DNA of 64,000 nucleotides from Geobacteraceae bacterium (GTDB lineage: Bacteria; Desulfobacterota; Desulfuromonadia; Geobacterales; Pseudopelobacteraceae): the NCBI GenBank assembly GCA_016720395.1, contig JADKKR010000003.1:62001-126000 (forward strand), in the 5' to 3' direction. Numbering within the stretch: the stretch's first letter is position 1; each line of letters starts with the position of its first letter. Below are positions 1-9,186 of this stretch, piece after piece. The translations under genes and the position numbers were made by a program. The notes under the pieces were generated by a model. That model worked only from the letters and a program-made list of their open reading frames with translations. It had not been told where the DNA came from and made no database searches.

Positions 1-30
1 AAGCCTAAAGGCGTTAGATGTTAATTCTGG

Positions 31-52
31 TTTCCTCTGTGTCCTCTGTGGC
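31..52. repeat. Half-copy of a CTCTGTG-type intergenic repeat
   Basis: CCTCTGTGTCCTCTGTGGC at 34-52 is identical to 44252-44270, the right arm of the inverted-repeat element between hisH and hisA. Only one arm is inside this window, downstream of the antiporter gene. The motif has a period of about nine bases. Confidence 0.6.
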
Positions 53-64
53 GAAAGCCTTTGA

Positions 65-1081
65 CTAGATTTTCCCCGTAAAGATCAGCACCAGAAACAT
101 GAAGTAAAATGCACCTCCCACCAGCAGTGTCCCCGGTGTGAGGTGTTTCTTTATACGGATCTGCAGGTAGGCCATGCCGACCGAGGCGAAGGTCAGGGCC
201 ACGGTCAGCAGGGCGGCGGTGTTGAGCTGCCAGTCGGTCATCATGATGCCGATGGCGGTGATCATCGATCCCTGGAAGACCATGGCGCCGGTGACATTGC
301 CGATAGCCAGGGTATCCTTGCCCTTGTTTATCCAGATCACACTGTTGAATTTCTCCGGCAGTTCGGTTGCGATCGGCGCGATGATCATGGCCAGGATAAA
401 GGGTGATATCCCCATCAGTTCGGAAATAATCTGGACCTTCTCCACGAAGATATACGATCCCCACACGATCAGCAGCAGAGAACTTAAAACCTGAAGACCT
501 ATGATCCACATATGGGGATCATGGGATTTGGGAGCAAAATAACAAGGATCGATCTCGGATTCCTCGATCTCGTGTGCTTCAGGTTCGCCGCCGCCACGGA
601 GGGTTTGGAGGACATATCCGCCATATGTCAAAACAAGGGCCACGGCGATGAAGGTTTTGATGACTGGGTGACCGCCCAGGAACGAGGCTGTTATTGCGAT
701 GGCGTACAACACCAGAAAATACTCCATGTCACGGCGCATGACAACCGTATCGACCCGCATGACCGGGTAGTCGTCCCGCTTTTTACGGTTCCAGATCACC
801 GCCAGACCGCTGATGAAAAAGGCCAGGGTCCCCAGCATGAAGGGTGCGCCGATGATGGCGCCGACGCCGATCTTGTGGCCGGCCTCCGGGGTGCCGAACA
901 TGATTGCCACGATCGGTACCAGAGTTTCCGGCAGGGCGGTGCCGACCGCAGCAAAGATACTCCCCACTGCGCCGTCTGACAGTTTCATCTTCTTGCCGAA
1001 CCATTCCAGCCCGTTGGTGAAGACCGTAGCCCCCAGCAGGATGATCCCCAGAGCGATAAGTAACAGTATCCAGTTCATCAT
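65..1081 (-). CDS. Sodium/calcium exchanger-family (CaCA) antiporter
   Basis: Inner-membrane cation antiporter, 338 residues, about ten hydrophobic segments. The two signature alpha repeats are visible: GSIFAAVGTALPE at residues 40-52 and a second copy (PFILAMIIAPIATELPEKFN) near residue 230. Both carry the Pro-Glu that forms the ion site in the family. The middle loop is acidic (EAHEIEESEID). The first of two adjacent ATG codons has a GGAG nine bases upstream, inside the end of kup1, and the gap to kup1 is only 2 nt, so the two genes are almost surely one transcript. Ca2+/H+ or Ca2+/Na+ exchange is the family role; K+ dependence cannot be judged here. Confidence 0.88.
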   Translation of the reverse strand: MMNWILLLIALGIILLGATVFTNGLEWFGKKMKLSDGAVGSIFAAVGTALPETLVPIVAIMFGTPEAGHKIGVGAIIGAPFMLGTLAFFISGLAVIWNRKKRDDYPVMRVDTVVMRRDMEYFLVLYAIAITASFLGGHPVIKTFIAVALVLTYGGYVLQTLRGGGEPEAHEIEESEIDPCYFAPKSHDPHMWIIGLQVLSSLLLIVWGSYIFVEKVQIISELMGISPFILAMIIAPIATELPEKFNSVIWINKGKDTLAIGNVTGAMVFQGSMITAIGIMMTDWQLNTAALLTVALTFASVGMAYLQIRIKKHLTPGTLLVGGAFYFMFLVLIFTGKI

Positions 1082-1083
1082 GC

Positions 1084-2904
1084 TTACATCTCCACTCTGG
1101 TTACGACTCCCTGCAGCTTGGCCGCCGGGAGCTTATGGAACTGAACAAAGTTCGGGGTCAGCTTCTTGATCAGTGCGAAGACCTTCCAGATTGGGTTCCT
1201 GGTCTCTATATCCTCGATGCCGTAGAAGATGACCTTCTCGCTGATGCCGCTGGCCTTGAGCAGCTTCTCGATATCCACCACCCTCATGTAGCCGGCGTTG
1301 ATCTCGAAGAATTCCAGTCCGGAACCCACATCGGTTTTATGGTTGCAGGTAACCCCGAACGGTTCGTCGGTGCGGACGAGAGAAATGAAGATATTACGCT
1401 CGTAGATGATGTTGGAGCGAATCACGCAGTGCACGATGTAGGGCGGGATTACATCCAGTCCCTTGATAAAGAAGAGCGCTGTGCCGGGGATGTTCTTCCC
1501 CTTGGCGTAGATCTGCTCGTAGGAGAGCATGAAAATATCCATTTCAAGCGGTCGCAGTGCGCGGTAGAGGCAGCGCTGGCCGTTGGTCCAGATCAGGATG
1601 GTGGCAAAGGGGATCGAGGCCAGGACGAGTGACCAGTATGCGCCATGGGGGAACTTTGAGAAGGTGGAAGTGAAGTAGACCAGATCAATCAGGAGGATCA
1701 CCGCCACGATAGGCACTTTCCACTTTTTGGTGGTTTTTGAAAAAACAATGATCATCATGATGGCGGTAATGGTCATGGAACCGGTGACCGCCATACCGTA
1801 GGCTGCCGCCAGGTTGCCGGACTTTTGGAACGTGAACATCACGAAGATGACCGCAATCATCAGGGTCCAGTTGACCGCGCCGATGTAGATCTGTGACTGG
1901 ATCTGGCTGGAGGTATAGTCGACCTTGAAGAGCGGCATCAGGCGGGTGGTGATACCCTGGTAGACGATGGAGAATACACCGCTTATGATAGCCTGGGAGG
2001 CGATGATTGTAGCCATGATGGTCAGCAGCAGGAACGGGATATAGAGCAGGGCTGACTGGCTTTGAATCATGGCGAAGAGGAAGTTTTTGGCGTCCGGATG
2101 AGACAGGATGAAGGCACCCTGGCCGAGATAATTGACATACAGGGCGACAAAGACAAAATACCAGGCCCGGATGATCGGTTTTTTCCCCAGATGTCCCATG
2201 TCGGCATAGAGCGCCTCGCCGCCGGTGGAACAGAGGATCACCTCGGACAGTACGATGTAGCCGGCAAAGCCGTTCTGGCGAAAAAACTCCACCGCGTGCC
2301 ACGGGTTGACGGCCGTAATGATACCGGGGGTGCCGGCAATCGAGATCAGGCCGGAGACCAGCAGGGCGCCGAAATAGACCAGCATGACCGGTCCGAAGAT
2401 GCCGGCCATCCTGTCGGTACCTCGCGATTGGAAGAAGAACAGGCTAAAGGCGATCAAAGCAGCGATCAGGACCAGGACCGACTGCTTTGTTGCAGCCAGG
2501 GAAGGGATCAGCAGGAGACCTTCCACGGCCGAGAGGATCGAGATGGCCGGGGTGATGACCCCATCACCCAGCAGTAGTGAGACCCCCAGGAAGGAGAGGA
2601 ACCCGGAAAAGGCCAGGATCCGTCCTTTCTTGAAGAGCTTGATGATGATCTCCCTGAGGACGATCTCGCCCCCCTGGCCCTTCCTGCCCAGACTCATGGC
2701 CAACCAGGCGTACTCGGCTGTCACCAGGATAGTCATGGTCCAGAAAACCAGTGACAGAATGCCGTAGACGTTGGCAACAGTCGGTTTTGTCATGGCAAAG
2801 ACGACCGTCAGGGTATAGATCGGGCTGGTGCCGATGTCGCCGAACACCAGTCCCAGAGCCTTGACGATACCGCCCCAGAAGGAATCCTCATGCTTGCCTG
2901 TCAT
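1084..2904 (-). CDS. kup: KUP/HAK/KT family potassium uptake protein (copy 1)
   Basis: Low-affinity K+ (H+ symport) uptake protein of the inner membrane, 606 residues, close to the usual ~620. The N-terminal signature GLVFGDIGTSPIYTL lies at residues 18-32, followed by about 12 membrane segments and a soluble C-terminal domain ending LPAAKLQGVVTRVEM. It is a clear paralogue of the second kup at 11134-12954: same length, near-identical termini. It leads a two-gene operon with the cation antiporter. No KdpE-type box like that of copy 2 is seen in the 360 bp upstream, so the two copies are probably regulated differently. Confidence 0.93.
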   Translation of the reverse strand: MTGKHEDSFWGGIVKALGLVFGDIGTSPIYTLTVVFAMTKPTVANVYGILSLVFWTMTILVTAEYAWLAMSLGRKGQGGEIVLREIIIKLFKKGRILAFSGFLSFLGVSLLLGDGVITPAISILSAVEGLLLIPSLAATKQSVLVLIAALIAFSLFFFQSRGTDRMAGIFGPVMLVYFGALLVSGLISIAGTPGIITAVNPWHAVEFFRQNGFAGYIVLSEVILCSTGGEALYADMGHLGKKPIIRAWYFVFVALYVNYLGQGAFILSHPDAKNFLFAMIQSQSALLYIPFLLLTIMATIIASQAIISGVFSIVYQGITTRLMPLFKVDYTSSQIQSQIYIGAVNWTLMIAVIFVMFTFQKSGNLAAAYGMAVTGSMTITAIMMIIVFSKTTKKWKVPIVAVILLIDLVYFTSTFSKFPHGAYWSLVLASIPFATILIWTNGQRCLYRALRPLEMDIFMLSYEQIYAKGKNIPGTALFFIKGLDVIPPYIVHCVIRSNIIYERNIFISLVRTDEPFGVTCNHKTDVGSGLEFFEINAGYMRVVDIEKLLKASGISEKVIFYGIEDIETRNPIWKVFALIKKLTPNFVQFHKLPAAKLQGVVTRVEM

Positions 2905-3142
2905 ATACCAGCCTTACTTTCTTTAAAATCATCGGTAGATTGTATAAATGTTAGGGTAGCTCATTTTCATGGTTCTATGGTTTCAGCCCAATTGAGAGTA
3001 CTCACTCCCGGATAGCTTGAGCTTTATACATGAATCTGCGGTTGATTGCCATCAGAAGCTGGTAATTTTTGGTTCTTGTATGGGAATAAATTTAATAAGG
3101 CTAAATAATGGTGCGGATAATTTATCGGTGCAAAAAAATATT

Positions 3143-3170
3143 TTGACGGGTGTTCGTAGGTAATGATATT
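3143..3170 (+). promoter_or_regulatory. Predicted sigma-70 promoter of the ecfT-rnf operon
   Basis: TTGACG (3143-3148) and GATATT (3165-3170) are separated by 16 bases in the 363-bp gap between kup1 and ecfT, about 100 bases before the ecfT start. The rest of this AT-rich gap shows no ORF and no riboswitch I recognise. Confidence 0.5.
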
Positions 3171-3267
3171 ACTTAGCAAGATGGTTGTAAAATCTCAGTC
3201 ATTTTTCCACCTTTTTAGTCTGGAATCAAACCTGCTTTATTCCTGATTCTCCCATGGTGAACTAAAT

Positions 3268-4074
3268 ATGCTGAAGACATTGTTAATGGGACGCTTTCAA
3301 GTAGGCAATTCCCTTCTGCACCGGGCTGACCCTCGCAGCAAACTTCTGATGATACTTCTGCTGATAGCTGTACTCTTTATGGTCAAAAGCCTGTCTTCGT
3401 TTCTCTTGTTGATCTTCATGACTGTCAGCGCTCTGATTATTGCCGGATGTGCCATTCGAGACGTGTTACGTGGTCTCAGGCCGATTATTATTCTGGTAGT
3501 GATTGCGTCAATTTCGAATCTGGTCCTGTTAGGTGGGGAGCCTCTGTCTGGGTGGGGATTTCTGCACCATATTCATCGTGAGGGTATTTTTGCAACACTT
3601 GAAATGCTGACCCGACTCATTGCACTGTGCGCTGGAACGATGATTGTTACCGCAACGACAGCTCCTGATGAACTTATGGAGGGCGGGGCACGATTGGTGC
3701 GGCCTTTGCAACGCCTTGGGGTCCCGGTCATGGAGATCACGATGGTTCTTTCATTGTCGTTCAACTTCATCCCTATGGTGGCAGAAACTGCCCAGACACT
3801 TGCTTCAAAATATCTTGTCCGTTCAGCTCGTCTTCATCGCGGCAGAATGTTACGCAAGGCACAGGTTTGTACCCGACTATTGGCGCCACTGGTGCTGATG
3901 CTCTTCAAAAAAGGCGATGAACTTGTATTGCAGTCTGGTAGAGCGAATTTAGAACAGCTTCAATCAGCGAGCGCTCTTTCCTCCAACGGGTTTAGGAAGG
4001 AAGATCTTGTGCTCGCTGCATGCATGGCGGGTTGTTTGTGTACACTGTATTATATTGAAACGGGTATCCAATAG
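3268..4074 (+). CDS. EcfT/CbiQ-like energy-coupling factor transmembrane protein
   Basis: Integral membrane protein of 268 residues matching the EcfT (CbiQ) family: N-terminal HRADPRSKL motif (the family's DPR-K element), five or so hydrophobic helices, and a cytoplasmic region with basic ARL/GRANLEQ segments where EcfT normally couples to its ATPases. No EcfA ATPase gene is next to it; the following genes are rnfCDGEAB. An S-component-like protein (Gx family) ends the same operon. No good Shine-Dalgarno precedes the ATG, but an in-frame stop lies just upstream, fixing the start. Base composition is more AT-rich than the neighbours. What it transports is unknown. Confidence 0.75.
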   Translation: MLKTLLMGRFQVGNSLLHRADPRSKLLMILLLIAVLFMVKSLSSFLLLIFMTVSALIIAGCAIRDVLRGLRPIIILVVIASISNLVLLGGEPLSGWGFLHHIHREGIFATLEMLTRLIALCAGTMIVTATTAPDELMEGGARLVRPLQRLGVPVMEITMVLSLSFNFIPMVAETAQTLASKYLVRSARLHRGRMLRKAQVCTRLLAPLVLMLFKKGDELVLQSGRANLEQLQSASALSSNGFRKEDLVLAACMAGCLCTLYYIETGIQ

Positions 4075-4178
4075 CGGCATTTCCAATTAACAAGTAGTGC
4101 ATCGGGCAGGGAACGGCCCGAAAAATTTAAACTTATTTTCGTTAGCTGCTACGGCAGTATTTCAGGAGTTGACTGATA

Positions 4179-5504
4179 ATGAACACATCAACTTTCAAAG
4201 GCGGCATCCATCCGGAAGGGCACAAAGAATTGACCTGCGGCATTAAAACAAGCACTGCGCGGGTGCCTGACAAGGTCTATATTCCGCTTTCCCAGCATAT
4301 CGGAGCGCCGTGCGTGCCTCTGGTGACTGTTGGAGAAAAAGTGGCAAAAGGGGAAAAGATAGGTGATGGGAAAGGATTTGTTTCCTCTCCTATCCACGCC
4401 AGTGTCAGTGGTACTGTCGTGGCAATTGAGGTTATGGAACATCCCGGCGGTACCTTTGTACCCTGTATTGTCATAGAAAATGACCGGCTTGAAACATGGC
4501 ACGAATCTGTTCGTCCTCCTGCTGATCCGGAAGCACTTTCTCCGGCTGAATTGCGCAGCATCATCTTTAACGGAGGAATCGTTGGAAAGGGTGGGGCAAC
4601 CTTCCCGACACATGTCAAATATAATCCGGTCGAGGGAAGCAAGTTTGATACGGTCATATTGAACGGAGTCGAGTGTGAACCATACCTGACCGGAGATCAT
4701 CGCCGGATGCTGGAAAAGCCGGATAGAATCGTTGCAGGCCTAAAGTACATTATGAAAATGGCAGATTGTAATCGTGGGATCATCGCCATAGAAGATAATA
4801 AGATGGATGCTGTGGCATCAATGGAAAAGGCTGTCGCCGACGAGTCGGCAATTCATGTTGTTGTTCTGAAAGAGAAATATCCGCAGGGTGCTGAAAAACA
4901 GCTGATATACGCCTGTACCGGCAGAGAGGTGCCGATTGGCGGACTTCCGCTGGCTGTCGGTGTTCTGGTTAATAATGTGGGGACCGCGAGTTCCATCGCC
5001 GACGTCGTGGAAACCGGAGTACCATTCATCGAACGCTCTTTGACTATCAGTGGTGACGGGATTGCACAGCCGTGTAACTATCAGGTGCGAATCGGGACGC
5101 TTTTCAGCGAGTTGATCTCAGAATGCGGCGGTTATACAGGGGCGGTGGAGAGGATCATCTCCGGCGGTCCCATGATGGGGAAAACGGTCTTTTCGGCGGC
5201 CGTCCCGGTGGTAAAAGGGACTTCTGGTATTGTTGTCATGAAGAAGTCCACCGCTCCGCCCCCCCCTGAATTTGCCTGTGTAAGGTGTGCCAAATGTATC
5301 GACGCCTGTCCGGCCTATCTCGAGCCGACATCGCTTGTGAAGCGGGCTAAGCGCAGCCTGTGGCACGAGGCAGAGGCGGAGAATGTCATGAGCTGTATTG
5401 AATGTGGATCCTGTGCGTATGTCTGTCCTTCCCAGATTCCGCTGATTCAGTTTATCCGACGTGCAAAGCAGGCAGTGCTTGCAGCCAAGGCAAAGCGCCA
5501 GTAG
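4179..5504 (+). CDS. rnfC: Rnf electron transport complex subunit C
   Basis: Peripheral subunit that exchanges electrons with NAD+/NADH in the ferredoxin:NAD oxidoreductase (Rnf) complex. 441 residues. The nucleotide/flavin-binding region is visible as VGKGGATFPTHVKYN from residue 135. Two C-terminal [4Fe-4S] motifs, CVRCAKCIDACP (from C367) and CIECGSCAYVCP (from C406), match the family. There is no long C-terminal Ala-rich extension, so this is the short form common in Firmicutes-type Rnf. A CAGGAG sits 5' of the ATG. First rnf gene; order is C-D-G-E-A-B. Confidence 0.95.
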   Translation: MNTSTFKGGIHPEGHKELTCGIKTSTARVPDKVYIPLSQHIGAPCVPLVTVGEKVAKGEKIGDGKGFVSSPIHASVSGTVVAIEVMEHPGGTFVPCIVIENDRLETWHESVRPPADPEALSPAELRSIIFNGGIVGKGGATFPTHVKYNPVEGSKFDTVILNGVECEPYLTGDHRRMLEKPDRIVAGLKYIMKMADCNRGIIAIEDNKMDAVASMEKAVADESAIHVVVLKEKYPQGAEKQLIYACTGREVPIGGLPLAVGVLVNNVGTASSIADVVETGVPFIERSLTISGDGIAQPCNYQVRIGTLFSELISECGGYTGAVERIISGGPMMGKTVFSAAVPVVKGTSGIVVMKKSTAPPPPEFACVRCAKCIDACPAYLEPTSLVKRAKRSLWHEAEAENVMSCIECGSCAYVCPSQIPLIQFIRRAKQAVLAAKAKRQ

Positions 5505-5534
5505 CGAAGTAATTGCATATTCCAGAAGGGAAAA

Positions 5535-6494
5535 ATGAAACTGATGAACAGTACTAATGATCTTCTGCTTGTCACTTCGTCACCGCATGTTCACAGTCGG
5601 GATAGTGTTCCGGATGCCATGCGGGATGTACTGATTGCACTTGTGCCCGCACTTGTCTGCGGGCTCTATTTTTTCCGATTGCCGGCGCTGATGGTGATTG
5701 TTTCATGTCTCGCAAGTGCCTACGGAGCTGAATACCTCTGCCTGAAACTGCAGAATAAGCCGGTGCCGGTACGGGAGCAGAGCGCACTGGTGACCGGACT
5801 GCTGCTTTCCTTCTGCCTCCCGCCGAGCCTGCCGCTCTGGATGGCTGCCCTTGGGTCTGCATTTGCCATTGTCATAGTGAAGCATCTGTTTGGGGGACTG
5901 GGGCACAATATCTTCAATCCGGCACTGATAGGACGTGCCTTTCTGCTGGCCTCATTTCCGGTGGCGATGACGCGCTGGACCTCCCCGATTGACGGTGTGA
6001 CGACTGCCACACCGCTCGGCATCATGAAAGAAGCTGCCGGTCAGCAACTGCCGGAAATAAGTCAGCTGTTTATCGGCAATGTCAGCGGCAGTATCGGAGA
6101 AACCAGTGCGCTGGCCGTACTTGCCGGTGGCCTGTATCTGCTCTACCGTCGGCATATCGACTGGCGTATCCCCGGCAGTTTCCTGGGGACCGTATTCCTT
6201 CTTACCGCTTTAATCGGAGTGGTGACCGGCAAAGGGATGCTGTTCCCGGTCTTTCATCTCTTTGCAGGCGGACTGTTTCTTGGTGCTTTTTTTATGGCCA
6301 CCGACTGGGTTACTTCACCGGTTACGAAGGTCGGTAGACTTATCTTTGGAGCAGGCTGCGGCGCCTTTGTCGTTTTGATCCGTCTGAAAGGTGGCTATCC
6401 GGAAGGGGTAGCATATTCAATTCTGCTGATGAACGTGGTGACGCCTTTGATAGACCGCTACACCAAAGCACGTGTATTCGGAGGGGCGAAATAA
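5535..6494 (+). CDS. rnfD: Rnf electron transport complex subunit D
   Basis: Membrane subunit with covalently bound FMN, 319 residues, about nine hydrophobic helices. The flavinylation motif is DGVTTATPLG at residues 153-162; by analogy with RnfD/NqrB the FMN acceptor is Thr159. The conserved GGLGHNIFNPALIGRAF segment is present near residue 120. Starts 30 nt after rnfC with AGAAGGG upstream. ApbE, the enzyme that attaches the flavin, is encoded at the end of the same operon. Confidence 0.95.
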   Translation: MKLMNSTNDLLLVTSSPHVHSRDSVPDAMRDVLIALVPALVCGLYFFRLPALMVIVSCLASAYGAEYLCLKLQNKPVPVREQSALVTGLLLSFCLPPSLPLWMAALGSAFAIVIVKHLFGGLGHNIFNPALIGRAFLLASFPVAMTRWTSPIDGVTTATPLGIMKEAAGQQLPEISQLFIGNVSGSIGETSALAVLAGGLYLLYRRHIDWRIPGSFLGTVFLLTALIGVVTGKGMLFPVFHLFAGGLFLGAFFMATDWVTSPVTKVGRLIFGAGCGAFVVLIRLKGGYPEGVAYSILLMNVVTPLIDRYTKARVFGGAK

Positions 6495-6495
6495 G

Positions 6496-7083
6496 ATGGC
6501 GGATATCATCAAACTCGGATTATTCCTGATGCTGGTTGCAGCTGTTGCCGGGCTGGGAGTCGGCTATGTCAATAATGTTGCCTCGCCCCTGATCGAAAAA
6601 CAGATCCTCAAGGAGAAGATAGACAGTTTCAAAGAGGTCTACCCGGGGGCAGACAAGGTCGAAAATGAAAGTGCAGCATATCTGAAGAGTGATGCAGACC
6701 CTGCGCTGAAAGAGATAAATATTGCCTATAAGAACGGCAAACAGTCCGGTGTCCTTTACCTTGTGCAGTCCAAGGGGTACAGCGGCCTGATAACCATTCT
6801 GGCCGGATTCGACATCTCCACACACAAAATTACTGCAATCAAGGTCCTGAGCCAGAGTGAAACCCCCGGGCTCGGTGACAAGGCCAAGGAACCGAAATTT
6901 CAGGACCGTTATCGAGGTAAAAACGCTGCTACAGCCCTGGAGGTTGTAAAAACAGAGCCGCTCAAAGAGCACCAGATTCAGGCAATCACTGCATCTACCA
7001 TCACCTCGAAGGCGGTCACAAAAGGGGTAAACGCCGCGCGCGAGCATTTTGGCAGAACGTTCGTCGATGCAAAAACGAATTGA
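6496..7083 (+). CDS. rnfG: Rnf electron transport complex subunit G
   Basis: FMN-binding subunit with one N-terminal membrane anchor and a periplasmic flavin domain, 195 residues. ATG 6496, one base after the rnfD stop and preceded by GGAGGGG, is preferred over the in-frame codon at 6472. The features SETPGLGDKA and the acceptor region QAITASTITS (162-171) are recognisable. The latter deviates from the usual D-x-x-(S/T)-G-A-T: Asp is Gln162 and Gly-Ala is Ala-Ser, though the acceptor position Thr168 is kept. It should still hold FMN, but this is worth checking. Confidence 0.93.
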   Translation: MADIIKLGLFLMLVAAVAGLGVGYVNNVASPLIEKQILKEKIDSFKEVYPGADKVENESAAYLKSDADPALKEINIAYKNGKQSGVLYLVQSKGYSGLITILAGFDISTHKITAIKVLSQSETPGLGDKAKEPKFQDRYRGKNAATALEVVKTEPLKEHQIQAITASTITSKAVTKGVNAAREHFGRTFVDAKTN

Positions 7084-7098
7084 TATGGGGACGAAGAT

Positions 7099-7692
7099 AT
7101 GAATCTGATGCAGGAATTTACCAAAGGAATTATCAAGGAAAATCCGCTGTTCCGTCTGATGCTCGGCACCTGTCCGGCGCTGGCAATCACCACCTCCGTG
7201 GAGAACGGACTCGGCATGGGGGCTGCGTTCACCGGTGTGCTGCTGGCCTCCAATATCGTCATATCCCTGATGCGCTCCATTATCCCTGCCAGTGTAAGGA
7301 TTCCGGCATATGTGGTTATCATCGCCTCATTTGTTACCATGACCGACCAGCTCATGCATGCCTTTACCCCCGGGGTGTATAAATCGCTCGGAATTTTCAT
7401 TCCACTGATAGTTGTCAACTGCATCATCCTTGGTCGGGCAGAGGCGTTCGCCAGCAGAAACAGTGTGGTCCCCTCGATTGTGGATGCACTCGGCATGGGT
7501 CTCGGTTTTACCATCGCCCTGGTCATGGTCTGCACCTTCCGTGAAGTGCTCGGTTCAGGAACGTTTCTGGGGATTCAGCTCCTTCCTGAGGGGATACCGG
7601 CCATCTTAATGATCCTTCCTCCGGGCGGCTTCATCACCCTCGGCTGCCTGCTGGGCTTCTTGAATAAAATGCAGAAAAAATATGCACTCTAA
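7099..7692 (+). CDS. rnfE: Rnf electron transport complex subunit E
   Basis: Integral membrane subunit (197 residues, six hydrophobic helices), homologous to NqrD/RsxE and to RnfA in the same operon. The LMLGTCPALAITTSVENGLGMG segment near residue 15 carries the conserved half-membrane Cys that ligates the shared iron-sulfur site with RnfA. It starts 15 nt after rnfG and is followed 12 nt later by rnfA, which indicates tight translational organisation. Confidence 0.94.
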   Translation: MNLMQEFTKGIIKENPLFRLMLGTCPALAITTSVENGLGMGAAFTGVLLASNIVISLMRSIIPASVRIPAYVVIIASFVTMTDQLMHAFTPGVYKSLGIFIPLIVVNCIILGRAEAFASRNSVVPSIVDALGMGLGFTIALVMVCTFREVLGSGTFLGIQLLPEGIPAILMILPPGGFITLGCLLGFLNKMQKKYAL

Positions 7693-7704
7693 GGGGAGCT
7701 GACA

Positions 7705-8280
7705 ATGCAGGAATATTTCATCATCATTATCAGCGCGGTGCTGGTAAACAATATAGTTCTTTCGCAGTTTCTGGGTATCTGCCCGTTTCTGGGGGTGTCG
7801 AAGAAACTGACCGCGTCGCTTGGGATGGGTGGGGCGGTTTCCTTTGTGCTGGTGCTTTCCGGATCGATCACCTGGTTGCTGCAGCAGTATGTCCTCAACC
7901 CGTTCAAGATCGGCTATATGCAGACGGTTGCATTTATTCTGGTAATAGCCGCGCTGGTGCAGTTCGTTGAGATGGTAATGCGCAAGTTCACACCACCACT
8001 GTACAAGGCCCTCGGGATTTACCTGCCGTTGATTACCACCAACTGTGCGGTACTTGGGGTTGCTATCATCAACATTCAGAAGGATTTAAGTTTTACCAAG
8101 GCGCTGGTGAACAGCCTCGGGCACTCGGCTGGCTTCACACTGGCGCTGGTTTTGATGTCCGGCATTCGTGAACGGCTGGAAGAAGCCGACATACCGGAAT
8201 CGATGCAGGGTGCGCCGATAGCACTGGTGGTGGCGGCGCTTATGTCCATGGCGTTTTTAGGATTTTCAGGGTTGCTCTAA
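7705..8280 (+). CDS. rnfA: Rnf electron transport complex subunit A
   Basis: Integral membrane subunit, 191 residues, six helices, homologous to NqrE/RsxA. Conserved segments include VNNIVLSQFLGICPFLG near residue 12 and PLITTNCAVLGVA near residue 108; each contains one of the membrane-buried cysteines known to bind iron in this family. AGGGGAGC lies before the ATG. It overlaps no neighbour and rnfB follows 15 nt later. Confidence 0.95.
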   Translation: MQEYFIIIISAVLVNNIVLSQFLGICPFLGVSKKLTASLGMGGAVSFVLVLSGSITWLLQQYVLNPFKIGYMQTVAFILVIAALVQFVEMVMRKFTPPLYKALGIYLPLITTNCAVLGVAIINIQKDLSFTKALVNSLGHSAGFTLALVLMSGIRERLEEADIPESMQGAPIALVVAALMSMAFLGFSGLL

Positions 8281-8295
8281 AGGGAGGAAAACCGG

Positions 8296-9186
8296 ATGCT
8301 GGTTGCAGTTATAAGCCTGGCGGTGATGGGCGGAATTTTTGGGATAGTGCTCGGAATTGCCGGCAAAAAATTTGCGGTAGAAGTAGACCCACGGGTGGAA
8401 GAACTGATTTCCTTGATGCCGGGAGCTAACTGCGGCGCCTGCGGCAAGGCCGGATGCGCCGCGTTTGCCGAGGCGGTTGTAGCGGGCGAAGCCAATCCGA
8501 AGCTCTGTACTCCGGGTGGTGCGTCGCTCTATGAAAAAATAGCTGCGGTTATGGGCACTGATGCCGGCAGCTATGAAGAACGAAAGACTGCCCGCCTGCT
8601 CTGCCAGGGCGGTTTTGAGCAGGCGAAGATGCTCTATGAATACCAGGGGGTGCATGACTGCCATCTTGCGCTCGCCAATTTCAAAGGACCCAAAGCGTGT
8701 AATTTCGGCTGCATCAGAATGGGAAACTGTTTCCGCGTCTGCCCGTTCGGTGCGATCGAGATGGGTGCGGACGGGCTGCCGGTGGTCGATCCTTATAAAT
8801 GCACCGGCTGCAACAAGTGTGTTGTGGAGTGTCCCCAGCAGATTCTGGAGCTGGTCGGGGTGTCGCACCTGGTCACGGTGCGCTGTCTTAACCTGGAAAA
8901 GGGTAAGACAGCCCGTGACATCTGTACGACCGCCTGCATCAAGTGCAAGCTGTGCGAGAAAAACTGTCCGGAAGATGCGGTTCATGTCGAACCGCGCTCC
9001 TTCGGCAGCGTGGCGGTTGTTGATTACAGCCTGTGTACTAACTGCGGGATTTGTGCCGCCAAGTGTCCAACCAAGGCGATACAGATCACTGAGCAGATAG
9101 ATGAAAATGTTGTGCGTGAAATGGGAACACCTGAAGATGCATCGCCTGAACCCGGTTGCGGATCATGTTCGGTTTGCGCTGGATGA
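8296..9186 (+). CDS. rnfB: Rnf electron transport complex subunit B
   Basis: Ferredoxin-accepting subunit: an N-terminal membrane helix, then the CGACGKAGC...C cluster motif typical of RnfB, then multiple [4Fe-4S] motifs (CNFGCIRMGNCFRVCP, CTGCNKCVVECP, CIKCKLCEKNCP, CTNCGICAAKCP). The protein has 296 residues, longer than the ~190 of E. coli RsxB, and matches the multi-cluster form of Clostridium/Acetobacterium. It ends with a Cys-rich tail (GCGSCSVCAG) that could bind a further metal. Its stop overlaps the ATG of apbE at 9183. Confidence 0.95.
   Translation: MLVAVISLAVMGGIFGIVLGIAGKKFAVEVDPRVEELISLMPGANCGACGKAGCAAFAEAVVAGEANPKLCTPGGASLYEKIAAVMGTDAGSYEERKTARLLCQGGFEQAKMLYEYQGVHDCHLALANFKGPKACNFGCIRMGNCFRVCPFGAIEMGADGLPVVDPYKCTGCNKCVVECPQQILELVGVSHLVTVRCLNLEKGKTARDICTTACIKCKLCEKNCPEDAVHVEPRSFGSVAVVDYSLCTNCGICAAKCPTKAIQITEQIDENVVREMGTPEDASPEPGCGSCSVCAG

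Noticed and set aside
2905..3267. Riboswitch (c-di-AMP or GEMM type) before kup1 or ecfT
   Set aside because: Looked for the conserved cores on both strands; none found, only a promoter-like pair.
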